Origin: Streptomyces griseicoloratus
GTDB lineage: Bacteria; Actinomycetota; Actinomycetes; Streptomycetales; Streptomycetaceae
Direction: 5' to 3'
NCBI RefSeq assembly: GCF_014534645.1
Contig: NZ_JACVQF010000162.1
Span: 1 to 64,000 of the forward strand
Length of the DNA stretch: 64,000 nucleotides
This document shows positions 10,752 through 18,982 of the stretch, piece by piece (position 1 is the first letter of the stretch; the number at the start of each line of letters is the position of its first letter). The notes below the pieces were generated by a model. That model ran no database searches, had not been told where the DNA came from, and worked only from the letters and a program-made list of their open reading frames with translations. A program made the position numbers and the translations under genes.

Positions 10752-11132
10752 ATGATTCTGCTCCGTCGCCTGCTGGGTGACGTGCTGCGTCGGCAGCGCC
10801 AACGCCAGGGCCGTACTCTGCGCGAAGTCTCCTCGTCCGCCCGAGTCTCACTCGGCTATCTCTCCGAGGTGGAGCGGGGGCAGAAGGAGGCTTCCTCCGA
10901 ACTGCTCTCCGCCATCTGCGACGCGCTGGACGTACGGATGTCCGAACTCATGCGGGAAGTGAGCGACGAACTCGCCCTCGCGGAGCTGGCCCAGTCGGCT
11001 GCGGCCACCCCCAGCGAATCCGTGCCCACGCCGGTGCGTCCGATGCTGGGTTCCGTGTCGGTGACCGGTGTGCCACCGGAGCGGGTGACCATCAAGGCGC
11101 CGGCGGAGGCAGTGGACGTCGTCGCCGCCTGA
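10752..11132 (+). CDS. clgR: Transcriptional regulator ClgR (clp and lon gene activator)
   Basis: 126 residues. The N-terminal Xre-type HTH runs through [21 protein letters not shown] and [18 protein letters not shown]. Position directly after pgsA-cinA is the classical actinobacterial clgR locus. Known biology of the S. lividans protein: it activates clpP, clpC and lon, and is itself degraded by ClpP through its two C-terminal alanines. Here the protein also ends ...DVVAA, so the degron is conserved. Start ATG 10752 follows GGAGGGAG. A 109-base gap after cinA could contain its own promoter. Confidence 0.9.
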   Translation: MILLRRLLGDVLRRQRQRQGRTLREVSSSARVSLGYLSEVERGQKEASSELLSAICDALDVRMSELMREVSDELALAELAQSAAATPSESVPTPVRPMLGSVSVTGVPPERVTIKAPAEAVDVVAA

Positions 11133-11192
11133 GCGAGCGTGTGCACGCAGGCGTACGCGTGTGAAGCACGCGAGGCACCGAGAAGGTGCGTG

Positions 11193-11245
11193 AGGCCCCG
11201 GCTGGGGCTTCTCCGGGAGACCGGAGGGGCACGGTCGGGGTTTTT
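11193..11245 (+). terminator. Complex hairpin with T5 run after clgR
   Basis: Outer pairing of AGGCCCCG (11193-11200) with CGGGGTTT (11236-11243, with G-U pairs) encloses CTCCGG-GAGA-CCGGAG (11211-11226). A run of five T ends at 11245. This is one of the few hairpins in the window with a T-tract. Confidence 0.6.
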
Positions 11246-11351
11246 GCGTGTGCGCGGTGTCCGTCATGGTGCGTACACCCGGTTTGCCGGTCCGTGGTGC
11301 TGCGGTCATCGTGGAGGGACATGGCCGGGGGACGAACCGACGGAGGCGTGG

Positions 11352-11822
11352 ATGTACGTCGTGAAGAGCCCGTTGTCCGACGTGAACCTGCAGACGGTGT
11401 CCGAGGCGCTGCAGGGCGCCCTCGTCGACCTGGTGGACCTCGCCCTGGTGGCCAAGCAGATCCACTGGAACGTGGTGGGGCCGCGCTTCCGTTCCGTGCA
11501 TCTCCAGCTCGACGAGGTCGTGGAGACCGCCCGTGCGCACTCCGACACCGTGGCCGAACGGGCCTCGGCACTGGGGGTGTCGCCGGACGGGCGGGCCGCG
11601 ACGGTCGCCGTCGGCAGCGGCATCGGGGTGACGCCCGAGGGATGGGTGGACGACAGCGCCGCCGTACAGACCCTCGTCGACGCGCTGGGCGCGGTGATCG
11701 CCCGGATGCGGGAGCGGATCGCGGCGACCGGGGAGCCCGACCCCGTGAGCCAGGACATCTTCATCCAGGTCACGGCGGACCTGGAGAAGCAGCGCTGGAT
11801 GTTTCAGGCGGCGAACGGGTGA
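11352..11822 (+). CDS. dps: Dps-family DNA-binding ferritin-like protein
   Basis: 156 residues, the usual Dps length. It stores iron in a 12-mer and protects or compacts DNA. Ferroxidase-site motifs are present: QIHWNVVGPRF followed by LQLDEVVETARAHSDTVAER. There are no long N- or C-terminal basic tails, so DNA binding by tails is doubtful. ATG 11352 has GGAGG 5-6 bases upstream. Streptomyces carries several Dps paralogues with different tails. By synteny this one corresponds to the DpsB-type protein, which is an inference. Confidence 0.9.
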   Translation: MYVVKSPLSDVNLQTVSEALQGALVDLVDLALVAKQIHWNVVGPRFRSVHLQLDEVVETARAHSDTVAERASALGVSPDGRAATVAVGSGIGVTPEGWVDDSAAVQTLVDALGAVIARMRERIAATGEPDPVSQDIFIQVTADLEKQRWMFQAANG

Positions 11823-11911
11823 GGCCGGCGCGGAACGGCTGTTCGCCGTGACCTTCGGTGCGCCCCTCGGGCGGGGAGCGGCCGTATGACGCCGGGCCGG
11901 AGGTGTGGTCC

Positions 11912-12241
11912 ATGCCGGGGCGGATAGTGCGCCGGGGGGCCGCACTGGGGCTGGGTGTGCTGTGGTGGTGGGCCGTGCTGCGGCTGGCGCTGGCGCCCGG
12001 CGCGGGCATGGCCGAGGCGGGGGTCGCTGCCGGGGGATGGGGACTGAGTGTGCTGCCGGTGCACTGTGTGCCGAAGGGGCGGGCGGCGGGCGCCGTGGGC
12101 AGGGGGCGGTGGCGCAGGGCACTGCGACCGACGGCGGACCCCGCTGCCGGGTCCGCCGCGCGTTCGGGAGCGGGGGCCGGTGCCCCTCCAGAAGCAGGGT
12201 CCGGTGCCCCTCCGGAAGCGGGGGCCGGATCGTCCAGGTGA
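11912..12241 (+). CDS. Small membrane protein of unknown function
   Basis: 109 residues. The first 60 form one or two hydrophobic segments (LGLGVLWWWAVLRLALAPG, then GGWGLSVLPVHCVPK). The tail from about residue 60 is Arg/Ala/Gly-rich and ends in two copies of a GAPPEAGxG repeat. ATG 11912 is preceded by GGAGGTG at good distance and the gene follows dps by 89 bases on the same strand. I recognise no domain. Confidence 0.55.
   Translation: MPGRIVRRGAALGLGVLWWWAVLRLALAPGAGMAEAGVAAGGWGLSVLPVHCVPKGRAAGAVGRGRWRRALRPTADPAAGSAARSGAGAGAPPEAGSGAPPEAGAGSSR
12177..12224. repeat. 24-bp tandem duplication inside the small membrane protein gene
   Basis: Two adjacent 24-bp copies (12177-12200 and 12201-12224) differ at three positions and encode the repeated GAPPEAG motif. 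The unit is a multiple of three, so the frame is kept. Confidence 0.85.
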
Positions 12242-12401
12242 CCGGACTGGACCGTTCCGCCGAGAGCCGTCACCTCGTCGTGGTGCGGCGAGCGGTGGCC
12301 CGGGCCCGCGGGCGGACCCCGCGCATCCAGTCCGGGTCGTCGATCTGCCAGCCGCAGACCTTGCCCGTGCCGTTGTCCCCCAGTCTCGTCTTACCTTCTT
12401 G

Positions 12402-12430
12402 CCGGGCAGGGCGGCGCACGCCCTGCCCGG
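12402..12430 (-). terminator. 12-bp stem-loop between convergent genes
   Basis: CCGGGCAGGGCG and CGCCCTGCCCGG form a perfect 12-bp stem with a 5-base loop. It lies between the end of the small membrane protein gene and the end of the minus-strand wall-protein gene, so it may stop transcription from either side. The rest of 12242-12482 holds no gene that I can support. Confidence 0.7.
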
Positions 12431-12482
12431 GCGGTGTGAACGCCGAGGTGCCGGCCCCGGCCGGAGGGGTGTGCCGGACGGT

Positions 12483-13067
12483 TCAGTCGCCGTACTGGAC
12501 CGGGCGGTAGGCCTTGTACTGGCTGCCCGACTTCAGGCCGTAGGTCAGCGAGCGGTGGTCGGTGCCGTGGCGGCCGCGCTGCTCGTAGGCGGTGTAGGAG
12601 GTGTGGGCCGCGTTGTTCCACTTCTCGAAGATCACGACGTGGCGGGAGTTGCCGTCGCCGATGGCGTCGATGACCAGGTCACCGGGCTTGAGCTGATTCA
12701 TGGCGATCGGACGGGTGAGGCTGCGCGTCTTGGCCAGGGCCACGGTGTTGGGGCCCGGCTTGGCGAGGCGCAGTGCCATGGAGACGTAGCCGGAACAGTC
12801 CTGCCGGTAGCCGTCCTTCCAGGTCTTGGACTGGCTGTAGGGCACCTGGCGGCCGCCGTTGGCGGTGAGCCAGGTGCGGGCGCGCTGCAGCGTCTGCTGG
12901 CGCGTGCTCTTGGCCGCCGCCGGCGACGCCTTCTCGGCCGGGGCCGCCTGCGTGAGCACGGCGGGGCGCGGAGCGGTGTGCGGCTGCGCCTGGGCGGGGA
13001 CGGCGATGGCGCCGCCGGCGAGGACGGCGGTGGCGACGAGTGTGGTCACAGCGGTGGTCCTGGACAT
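12483..13067 (-). CDS. Secreted NlpC/P60-like or amidase-fold protein
   Basis: 194 residues from the chosen start. A Sec signal peptide (TTLVATAVLAGGAIAVPAQAQ) is followed by an Ala/Pro linker and a papain-like domain. The nucleophile motif is DCSGYVSMAL (Cys about 115), with the likely catalytic His in GNSRHVVIFEKW. Probable role: cleavage of peptide bonds in peptidoglycan outside the cell. The ATG at 13067 has AGGA 6-7 bases upstream, whereas the in-frame ATG at 13079 has its Shine-Dalgarno sequence directly abutting it, so 13067 is preferred. It forms a tandem pair with the next minus-strand gene, 81 bases away. Confidence 0.75.
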   Translation of the reverse strand: MSRTTAVTTLVATAVLAGGAIAVPAQAQPHTAPRPAVLTQAAPAEKASPAAAKSTRQQTLQRARTWLTANGGRQVPYSQSKTWKDGYRQDCSGYVSMALRLAKPGPNTVALAKTRSLTRPIAMNQLKPGDLVIDAIGDGNSRHVVIFEKWNNAAHTSYTAYEQRGRHGTDHRSLTYGLKSGSQYKAYRPVQYGD

Positions 13068-13112
13068 AGGTGTCCTCATCTCCTGTTTCTGGTGAGGGTG
13101 TTCGGAAGAAGT

Positions 13113-13130
13113 CGCCGGCGTACGCCGGCG
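13113..13130. repeat. 18-nt palindrome between the two secreted-protein genes
   Basis: CGCCGGCG-TA-CGCCGGCG is a perfect dyad in the 81-base gap. It could be a terminator for the upstream minus-strand gene or a protein site. Nothing distinguishes the two. Confidence 0.6.
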
Positions 13131-13148
13131 GAGGCCCGTGTGCGGCCT

Positions 13149-13814
13149 CTAACCCGGGGTGGTGAAGCCCCGGAAGTCCTTGGCGGCCAGATGGGGGCCG
13201 GGGAAGCGGGAGTTGGTCCGGTCGGTCCACTGGTGGAAGCGGCGCGTCACGCTGTCGCCTCCGGGCCCGGTGTCGCCCTCGACGGTGATGACGGTTCCGC
13301 CGCGCACGGCCACGACCACCGCCACATGTCCTGACCGCTCGTCATCCGTGTCGCTCCACACCAGGACGTCGCCGGGCTGCGGGCGGGTGCGGGGGTCGTA
13401 CGGGTGGAAGCGGCTGCCCACGCCGGTGCGCCACCGCCGTGCGCTCTGGTGACCGGACGGCAGTCCCCGCTTGTTCCACATGGCCGCGGCGAAGTGGCCC
13501 GACCAGGGCCGGCCGTTGAAGTCGTTGTAGGCGTTGAGGTTCTTGCCGCCGAGGTGGTTGTGGTCCCCGCGGGGCTTGCTGAGGTACGTCGTACCGTTCC
13601 TGGTGAGCCGGTACGGCGTGGGCTTCGTCAGCGCCCGGTTGGCGCGGGCCACGATGCGCCGGCGCCGGTCGGGCGGCGACAGCACCGCGGTCGCGCGGTC
13701 CGTCGTCCGGTCCGTCGTGGCGGGGGTGCCGGCCACGGCTCGGGCGGCTGCCGCGCTCTGGGCGAGGAGGGCGGCGGCGGTGAGGAGCGTGAGACGCCGG
13801 GTGGGTTCGGACAA
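13149..13814 (-). CDS. Secreted CHAP-like protein lacking the catalytic cysteine
   Basis: 221 residues. A Sec-type signal peptide (LTLLTAAALLAQSAAAARAVAG) precedes a CHAP-like fold: NDFNGRPWSGHFAAAMWN, then GDVLVWSD, RSGHVAVVVAV and VEGDTG. In active CHAP hydrolases the position after W of the first motif is the nucleophilic Cys (WCxxF). Here it is Ser (codon TCG), and the whole protein has no Cys. His and the acidic position are kept. Start is TTG 13814, with GAGGA about 10 bases upstream. It may be a wall-binding pseudoenzyme, or a Ser-dependent variant. Confidence 0.7.
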   Translation of the reverse strand: MSEPTRRLTLLTAAALLAQSAAAARAVAGTPATTDRTTDRATAVLSPPDRRRRIVARANRALTKPTPYRLTRNGTTYLSKPRGDHNHLGGKNLNAYNDFNGRPWSGHFAAAMWNKRGLPSGHQSARRWRTGVGSRFHPYDPRTRPQPGDVLVWSDTDDERSGHVAVVVAVRGGTVITVEGDTGPGGDSVTRRFHQWTDRTNSRFPGPHLAAKDFRGFTTPG

Positions 13815-13927
13815 GGTGTCTGGTCCTCGTTTCTTCGGCCCGTCGGGAGCACGCGGGCCGGGCGGTCCGGGAGAGATCGGGTGATGCGAGTCTCACCACC
13901 GGCAACCACCGCGGAACAGTGTTTTCC

Positions 13928-13958
13928 GTTTACCTCCGGGGCAGGGGTGCGGGTAAAC
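13928..13958. promoter_or_regulatory. Inverted repeat upstream of the CHAP-like gene
   Basis: GTTTACC (13928-13934) and GGTAAAC (13952-13958) form 7-bp arms around a 17-base spacer in the 268-base gap 13815-14082, about 115 bases upstream of the TTG start. This is a possible operator. No other gene was seen in the gap. Confidence 0.3.
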
Positions 13959-14082
13959 CCCCTGCGGCCAGGGCGGATACGCGTGTGAGTGATGGCGTCG
14001 GCGAGCGCCGCCGCCCCCCGGCGTCGGGGCCGGACGTCGGCGGAGGGGCGCCCGGCCCGCGTGCAGCCCCGCGTGACGAGGG

Positions 14083-17000
14083 TCAGCGGCAGCCGGGCTC
14101 GTACGGGATGCCCGGCAGGGCCTGCTTCCAGGCCGCCGGGCCGGCCGTGCCGACGGCCCGGCACAGCCGCCGGAACACCTTCTCGGTGTCGAGGCTCCAC
14201 CAGCGGACGGTCGCGTCCTCCGAGACGGAGACGACCGGCCCGTCGTCCCCGAGGAACGCCGCTGCGCTGACCGGGGCCCGGTGGCCGGTCAGGGTCAGCA
14301 GGAGGCGGCCGGTGGAGGTGTCCCAGATCCGCACCGTGTCGTCCCGGCCGGTGGTGACCAGGCGTGTGCCCGACGGGTTGAAGGAGACCGACGTGACGGC
14401 CTGGGTGTGACCGGTCAGCTCGCGGGGCCGTCCGCCGCGACGGGGGGCGTCCCACAGCTTCACGCTGTGGTCGCGGCCGGCCGTGGCCAGGACGCCCTGC
14501 GGGCTGACGGCCAGCCCGAGGATGTTGTCCTGGTGGTCGGTGAACGTCCGCAGGCGGCGGGAGCCGGTGAAGCTCCAGATGCGCACCTCGCGGTCCAGGG
14601 CCCCGGTGGCGAGTGTGTCCCGGTCGAGGAAGAGGACCCGGTAGACCGCCTCGGAGTGGCCGGTCAGCATGGGCAGCGCGGTCGGCTCGCCCGTGCCTTC
14701 CCGGGGAAGTTCCCAGAGGCCGACCGTGTGGTCCTCGCTGGACGACGCCAGGGTGAGGCGGTCGCCCGGACGGAAGGACAGCGAGGTGACCGGACGGTCG
14801 TGGGCCTTCCACCGGCTGACGGTCCGTCGCGGGTCGGCGGTGCGCCAGACGGTGATCCGGCCGTCGTCGTCCGCACCGGCGAAGAACGTGCCATCGTGGC
14901 TGAACGCCACCGCGCGCACCGGCTTGTCGGAGACGTCCGAGGCGTCGAAGCGGCGCGAGGTGCGCCGGGCGGTGTCGACCAGCCGGACGCTGCCGTCCTC
15001 GCCCGCGACGGCCAGGAGCGAACGGTCCGGGGACGGCGCGGCGTCCCGCCAGGGCACGCTCCTGTGGAGAACGCCGAGCGCGGCCTCCGGCGTCCACAGA
15101 CGCACCGTGCCGTCGGCGCCACCGGTGGCGATCATCCGGCCGTCAGGGGAGTAGGCGACGCCGAAGACGGGGCCGTGGTGGCTGCGCAGTGTGGCGACCC
15201 GGCGGCGGGCGGCCAGGTCCCACAGGCCCGCGGTGTCGTCCTCGCTGGCCGCCGCCAGGTACCGGCCGTCGGGGGAGAGGGCCAGACCGACCACGGAGTC
15301 CTTCAGGCCCGTGAGGGTGGTTTCCCGGCTCCGGCTCCCGACGTCCCAGACCCCGACGTCGCCGAACCACTCACCGGCGATCAGACGGCGTCCGTCCGGG
15401 GTGAAGGCCAGCGCCCAGATGTCCTCCCCGGCGCGGTTGTGCAGGACGCGCTGCCGGCCGGACGCGAGATCCACCAGCCGCATGGCGCCCCTCCGGCCGG
15501 CCACCGCCGCCGTCCTGCCGTCCCGCGTCAGCGCGACCGAGTAGAGGGGAACGCCCGTCGCCACGGCCCGGGCCACGCGGCGGTCCGAGCCATCGAAGCG
15601 GGTCACCCGCAGGACGCCGTCCTCCGCGACGGACAGCACGACCCGCCCGTCGTCCGACACGGCCACCCCCGTGACCCGCTCGCGGTGGGTGGTGGAAAGC
15701 CTGACGGGACGGCCCCCGAGCCCTTCCATCGACGTGACGACGCCGGACTGGTTGCCCCACACGACCCTGCCGTTCTCCCGTGCCACGGCCAGTGCGCGGA
15801 CGGCGGAGGAGTCGGGGATCTCGCGGACCTGACGCCGCTTGCGCACGTCCCAGATCCGCAGTACGTCGTCCATCCCGCCCGACAGGACGTGGTCACGGTC
15901 CGGCGACCAGGCCACCGTCCGGACACGCCCGTCGTGTCCGGGAAGCCGTCCGGCGTAGGGGTCGGCCTGTGAACTGAGGACGGCGCTCTCCGAGTCCGGC
16001 GTCCGGGCCTGCCGCCAGGCTCCGGCCGCCAGCAGCAGGGAGGCCTCCGAGTGCTCGGCGATCAGCGGGCCGGCCCGGTAGGCCAGCATCTCCTTGAGGT
16101 GGGCCGTGCGCTGCTCGGACATCGCCTTGAAACCCAGGTGGACGGCCACGCCGGTACTGATCAGCGCCAGGACCAGCAGGACGGCGAGCACGGCCAGCAG
16201 TTGGTACAGACGGCGGGTCCGGCGCTGCTCACGGTCCTGCTCGGCGCGCTCCTGCGCGACGGCGGCGTCCAGGAAGGCGCGTTCGAGGTCACCGACCACC
16301 GCCAGCGGGTGCTCGGCCGCCTCCCGGGCGGCGATCAGGCGATTGCCCCGCGGCAGGAACGCCGGATCGTCGCCCTCCGCCGCCCACTGCCGGGCCGTCG
16401 CGCTCAGCTGCTGCCAGGCGCGCAGAGCCACCGCGTCGGCCGCGAACCACTCCCGCAGCCGGGGCCATGCCCGCAGCACCGCTTCGTGCGCCAGCGTCAC
16501 CCCGTTCTCGTCGGCGGTCAGCAACCGGGCGCGGGTGAACTCCTCCACGACCTCGGCGGCGGTGCCGGCGGCCTCGGCGGACCCGCCGGAGAGCTCCGCG
16601 CGCGTCGCGTGCCGACGGCACGCCCGGCCTTCCTCGTCGACCCGGACCAGACGCAGCAGAACCGCCCGGGCCGCCCGGCGCTGCGCCGGGGACAGCCGTC
16701 CGTAGGCGCGCTCGGCGGTGGCCGCGACCGACCCGGCGATGCCGCCGGCCCGCTGGTAGGTCTCCACGGTGAGCAGCTGTCCGCTGCGTTCCTGCCAGGT
16801 GGCGAGCAGCGCGTGGGAGCACAGGGGCAGGGCGCCGGGTTCGCAGCCACCCGGTCCGGCCGTGCCGGTTCCGGCGTCGGGGCCGCCCCCGTCGGTCCGC
16901 TCCGCCGTCTCCGCGCCCAGGTCACGGAGGACCAGTTCCACCAGGCCGGCTTCGACCTCCAGGCCGGCCACCTCGGCCGGGCGGAGCACCGCCTCGCGCA

Positions 17001-17958
17001 GCTCCTCGGCACGCATCGGCTCCAGCGGCAGCTGACCGTCCCGGAGCGCCGCCGCGAGTTCGGGGTGGGCCAGGCAGGAGCCGTAGAAATCCGCCCGCAT
17101 GCCCAGGACGACCAGGGCCGCGGCCCGCTCACCGGCTCCCGGCCCGGCCTCCGGGGGCGCCGACAGCGCCTGCAGCACACGGACGAACGACGTCCGCTCG
17201 GCCTCGTCCGAGCAGAGCGTGAACACCTCCTCGAACTGGTCCACGATCAGCAGCACGCGGGCCGCCGGACCCGGTGGGCCCGCGTCCACCACGTCCCGCA
17301 CGGCCCGCGCGAGGGCGCGCGGCCCCTCTTCCAGCGCGGCCTCCAGAAGGCCCTGGTCCACGCCGAGCGTCTGCGCCGCGAGGGTGAGGAGCGTCCGCAC
17401 CGGGCGCTCACCGGGTGCCATGGTGAGCGCCGGCCACCGGTGGGCGTCGGGCATCGCCGGCACGCCTCGGTACAGGGCCGGCAGCATGCCCGCCCGCAGC
17501 AGCGACGACTTGCCGGTGCCGGAGGCGGCCACCACCATCACCGGCCCCGCGTCCAGGCGTTCCGTCAGGAGGCGGACCAGCGCCGTCGTCGCGCGCTCCC
17601 GGCCGAAGAACCGTCGCGCGTCCTCCACGCCGTACGGGGCCAGGCCCCGGTAGGGAGGCCGTTCGCAGGCCCTTCGTCCGCGCTGGTCCGGGAGCGACAC
17701 CGCCACCAGCCGGGTCAGCGCGCCGGCGGTCTCCAGTACTTCGTCGCAGCGGGCCGCCACCGCGGGCGACAAGGGCTTGTTCCCGTTCTCCACCTGGGAC
17801 AGGTAGCCCTTGGTGTAGTGGATCCGGGCCGCCAGTTTCCCCAGTGAGAGCCCTCGTTCCACTCGCAGCCTCCGCAGCTCCTGCCCGGGGCGGGGTGCGG
17901 GGTGCGGGGATGTGCCGTCGTCGGGGACGTCGTCGTTCTCGTGGCTTCGCGTGATCAC
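14083..17958 (-). CDS. HTH-STAND NTPase-WD40 regulator, 14 propeller blades
   Basis: 1291 residues from GTG 17958. Order: Xre-type HTH (about 22-80, LRRLRVERGLSLGKLAARIHYTKGY), then an nSTAND1 NTPase beginning YRGLAPYGVEDARRFFGRE. The NTPase has Walker A ASGTGKSS (about 145-152) and Walker B VLLIVDQFEEVFT. A helical region with LTLAHEAVLRAWPRL and one transmembrane helix (LYQLLAVLAVLLVLALISTG) come next. I count 14 WD-type repeats in the C-terminal half, enough for two seven-bladed propellers. Such proteins are usually ligand-gated switches. The HTH suggests DNA binding yet the TM helix places the propellers outside the membrane. ATG 18027 is an alternative start adding 23 residues. The N-terminal end faces the divergent arsR gene. 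Confidence 0.85.
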   Translation of the reverse strand: MITRSHENDDVPDDGTSPHPAPRPGQELRRLRVERGLSLGKLAARIHYTKGYLSQVENGNKPLSPAVAARCDEVLETAGALTRLVAVSLPDQRGRRACERPPYRGLAPYGVEDARRFFGRERATTALVRLLTERLDAGPVMVVAASGTGKSSLLRAGMLPALYRGVPAMPDAHRWPALTMAPGERPVRTLLTLAAQTLGVDQGLLEAALEEGPRALARAVRDVVDAGPPGPAARVLLIVDQFEEVFTLCSDEAERTSFVRVLQALSAPPEAGPGAGERAAALVVLGMRADFYGSCLAHPELAAALRDGQLPLEPMRAEELREAVLRPAEVAGLEVEAGLVELVLRDLGAETAERTDGGGPDAGTGTAGPGGCEPGALPLCSHALLATWQERSGQLLTVETYQRAGGIAGSVAATAERAYGRLSPAQRRAARAVLLRLVRVDEEGRACRRHATRAELSGGSAEAAGTAAEVVEEFTRARLLTADENGVTLAHEAVLRAWPRLREWFAADAVALRAWQQLSATARQWAAEGDDPAFLPRGNRLIAAREAAEHPLAVVGDLERAFLDAAVAQERAEQDREQRRTRRLYQLLAVLAVLLVLALISTGVAVHLGFKAMSEQRTAHLKEMLAYRAGPLIAEHSEASLLLAAGAWRQARTPDSESAVLSSQADPYAGRLPGHDGRVRTVAWSPDRDHVLSGGMDDVLRIWDVRKRRQVREIPDSSAVRALAVARENGRVVWGNQSGVVTSMEGLGGRPVRLSTTHRERVTGVAVSDDGRVVLSVAEDGVLRVTRFDGSDRRVARAVATGVPLYSVALTRDGRTAAVAGRRGAMRLVDLASGRQRVLHNRAGEDIWALAFTPDGRRLIAGEWFGDVGVWDVGSRSRETTLTGLKDSVVGLALSPDGRYLAAASEDDTAGLWDLAARRRVATLRSHHGPVFGVAYSPDGRMIATGGADGTVRLWTPEAALGVLHRSVPWRDAAPSPDRSLLAVAGEDGSVRLVDTARRTSRRFDASDVSDKPVRAVAFSHDGTFFAGADDDGRITVWRTADPRRTVSRWKAHDRPVTSLSFRPGDRLTLASSSEDHTVGLWELPREGTGEPTALPMLTGHSEAVYRVLFLDRDTLATGALDREVRIWSFTGSRRLRTFTDHQDNILGLAVSPQGVLATAGRDHSVKLWDAPRRGGRPRELTGHTQAVTSVSFNPSGTRLVTTGRDDTVRIWDTSTGRLLLTLTGHRAPVSAAAFLGDDGPVVSVSEDATVRWWSLDTEKVFRRLCRAVGTAGPAAWKQALPGIPYEPGCR

Positions 17959-18112
17959 GCCCTGTCTAAGGCATCTGCGCTTGGCAAAGTCGCTTCCGGC
18001 GGGGCGAAGCAGCCGTTCGGGTGACATGGCGAGGGTTTCGTGCGGAGTGAAGGGCGCGTGTGCGGTGGTTGGGCGCCGTCGTGCTTTACAGCGGAGTGCC
18101 GACGGACTAACG

Positions 18113-18130
18113 TACAACCAAATGGTTGTA
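18113..18130 (+). promoter_or_regulatory. Perfect dyad operator overlapping the arsR start codon
   Basis: TACAACCA-AA-TGGTTGTA: 8-bp perfect arms around AA, with the arsR ATG (18122-18124) inside it. ArsR-family repressors of SRPBCC operons commonly bind such CAACCA/TGGTTG dyads, so autorepression is inferred. TAACGT at 18108-18113 would serve as the -10 of a leaderless mRNA. Confidence 0.65.
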
Positions 18131-18499
18131 GATGGGGTTGCTGCCGACGACAGTGTGGACCGTCTGTTCCACGCCCTGGCCGATGCGACTCGGCGGGACA
18201 TCCTGCGCCGCTGCGTGCGGGGCGAGCTGTCCGTGTCGAGACTGGCCGAGGCCTATCCGATGAGCTTCGCCGCGGTGCAGAAACACGTCGCGGTGCTGGA
18301 GCGGGCCGGCCTGGTGGTCAAAGAGCGCCGCGGACGGGAACAGCTCGTGCGTACCGACCCCGGTGCCGTGGACCGGGCCCGCCAGGCCCTCGACGAGCTC
18401 GGGACGGCCTGGCGCGGGCGTGTGGAGCGGATGTCCCGTCTGCTCGCCCAGGAGGCCGACCCCGACGTCAACCACCCGACGGAAGGACAGGACCGATGA
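18122..18499 (+). CDS. ArsR-family winged-helix repressor
   Basis: 125 residues. The core HTH_20/ArsR fold is DSVDRLFHALADATRRDILRR, then LSVSRLAEAYPMSFAAVQKHVAVLERAGLVVKERRGRE. No metal-binding Cys motif is seen. This type usually pairs with an AHSA1/SRPBCC protein, as here. The start at ATG 18122 has no ribosome-binding site and sits within a palindrome. Its stop overlaps the next start by 4 bases (ATGA), so the two genes form one operon under probable self-control. Confidence 0.87.
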   Translation: MVVDGVAADDSVDRLFHALADATRRDILRRCVRGELSVSRLAEAYPMSFAAVQKHVAVLERAGLVVKERRGREQLVRTDPGAVDRARQALDELGTAWRGRVERMSRLLAQEADPDVNHPTEGQDR

Positions 18500-18981
18500 G
18501 CGTCACCAGTTTGGACAAGGACGTCGACAACCTGACTCTCACCCTGATCGCCGACTTCGCCGCCCCGGTCGAGAAGGTGTGGCAGCTGTGGGCCGACCCG
18601 CGGCAGCTGGAGCGGTGGTGGGGACCGCCGACGTTCCCGGCGACCGTGGAGCGGCACGAGCTGACCCCCGGCGGGGACGTCACCTACTTCATGACCGGAC
18701 CGGAGGGCGAGAAGCACCGGGGCTGGTGGCGGGTCACGTCGGTCGACGCGCCGACGTCCCTGGAGTTCACCGACGGGTTCGCCGACCAGGACGGCGCGCC
18801 GAGCGCCGACATGCCGACGACCACGACACGGGTACGGCTCACCGAGCGCGACGGCGGCACCCGCATGGAGATGCGCTCGGTCTTCGACTCCCTGGAACAG
18901 ATGGAGCAGCTGACGAAGATGGGCATGGAGGAGGGGCTGCGGGAGGCGGTCGGCCAGATGGATGCCCTGCTCGTCGCCTGA
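18496..18981 (+). CDS. SRPBCC (AHSA1-like) domain protein
   Basis: 161 residues of a single START/Bet v1-like domain: FAAPVEKVWQLWADPRQLERWWGPP near the N-terminus and a C-terminal helix EGLREAVGQMDALL. These proteins bind hydrophobic ligands in a cavity. The ligand is unknown. Translationally coupled to the ArsR gene, which would control it in response to a ligand or stress. Confidence 0.88.
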   Translation: MSVTSLDKDVDNLTLTLIADFAAPVEKVWQLWADPRQLERWWGPPTFPATVERHELTPGGDVTYFMTGPEGEKHRGWWRVTSVDAPTSLEFTDGFADQDGAPSADMPTTTTRVRLTERDGGTRMEMRSVFDSLEQMEQLTKMGMEEGLREAVGQMDALLVA

Positions 18982-18982
18982 G

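Noticed and set aside
12048-13334. 428-codon plus-strand frame over the secreted wall-protein genes
   Set aside because: Signal peptides and papain-fold motifs on the minus strand are convincing. The plus frame is low complexity.
16051-17847. 598-codon plus-strand frame opposite the STAND gene
   Set aside because: The NTPase motifs on the minus strand explain this region.
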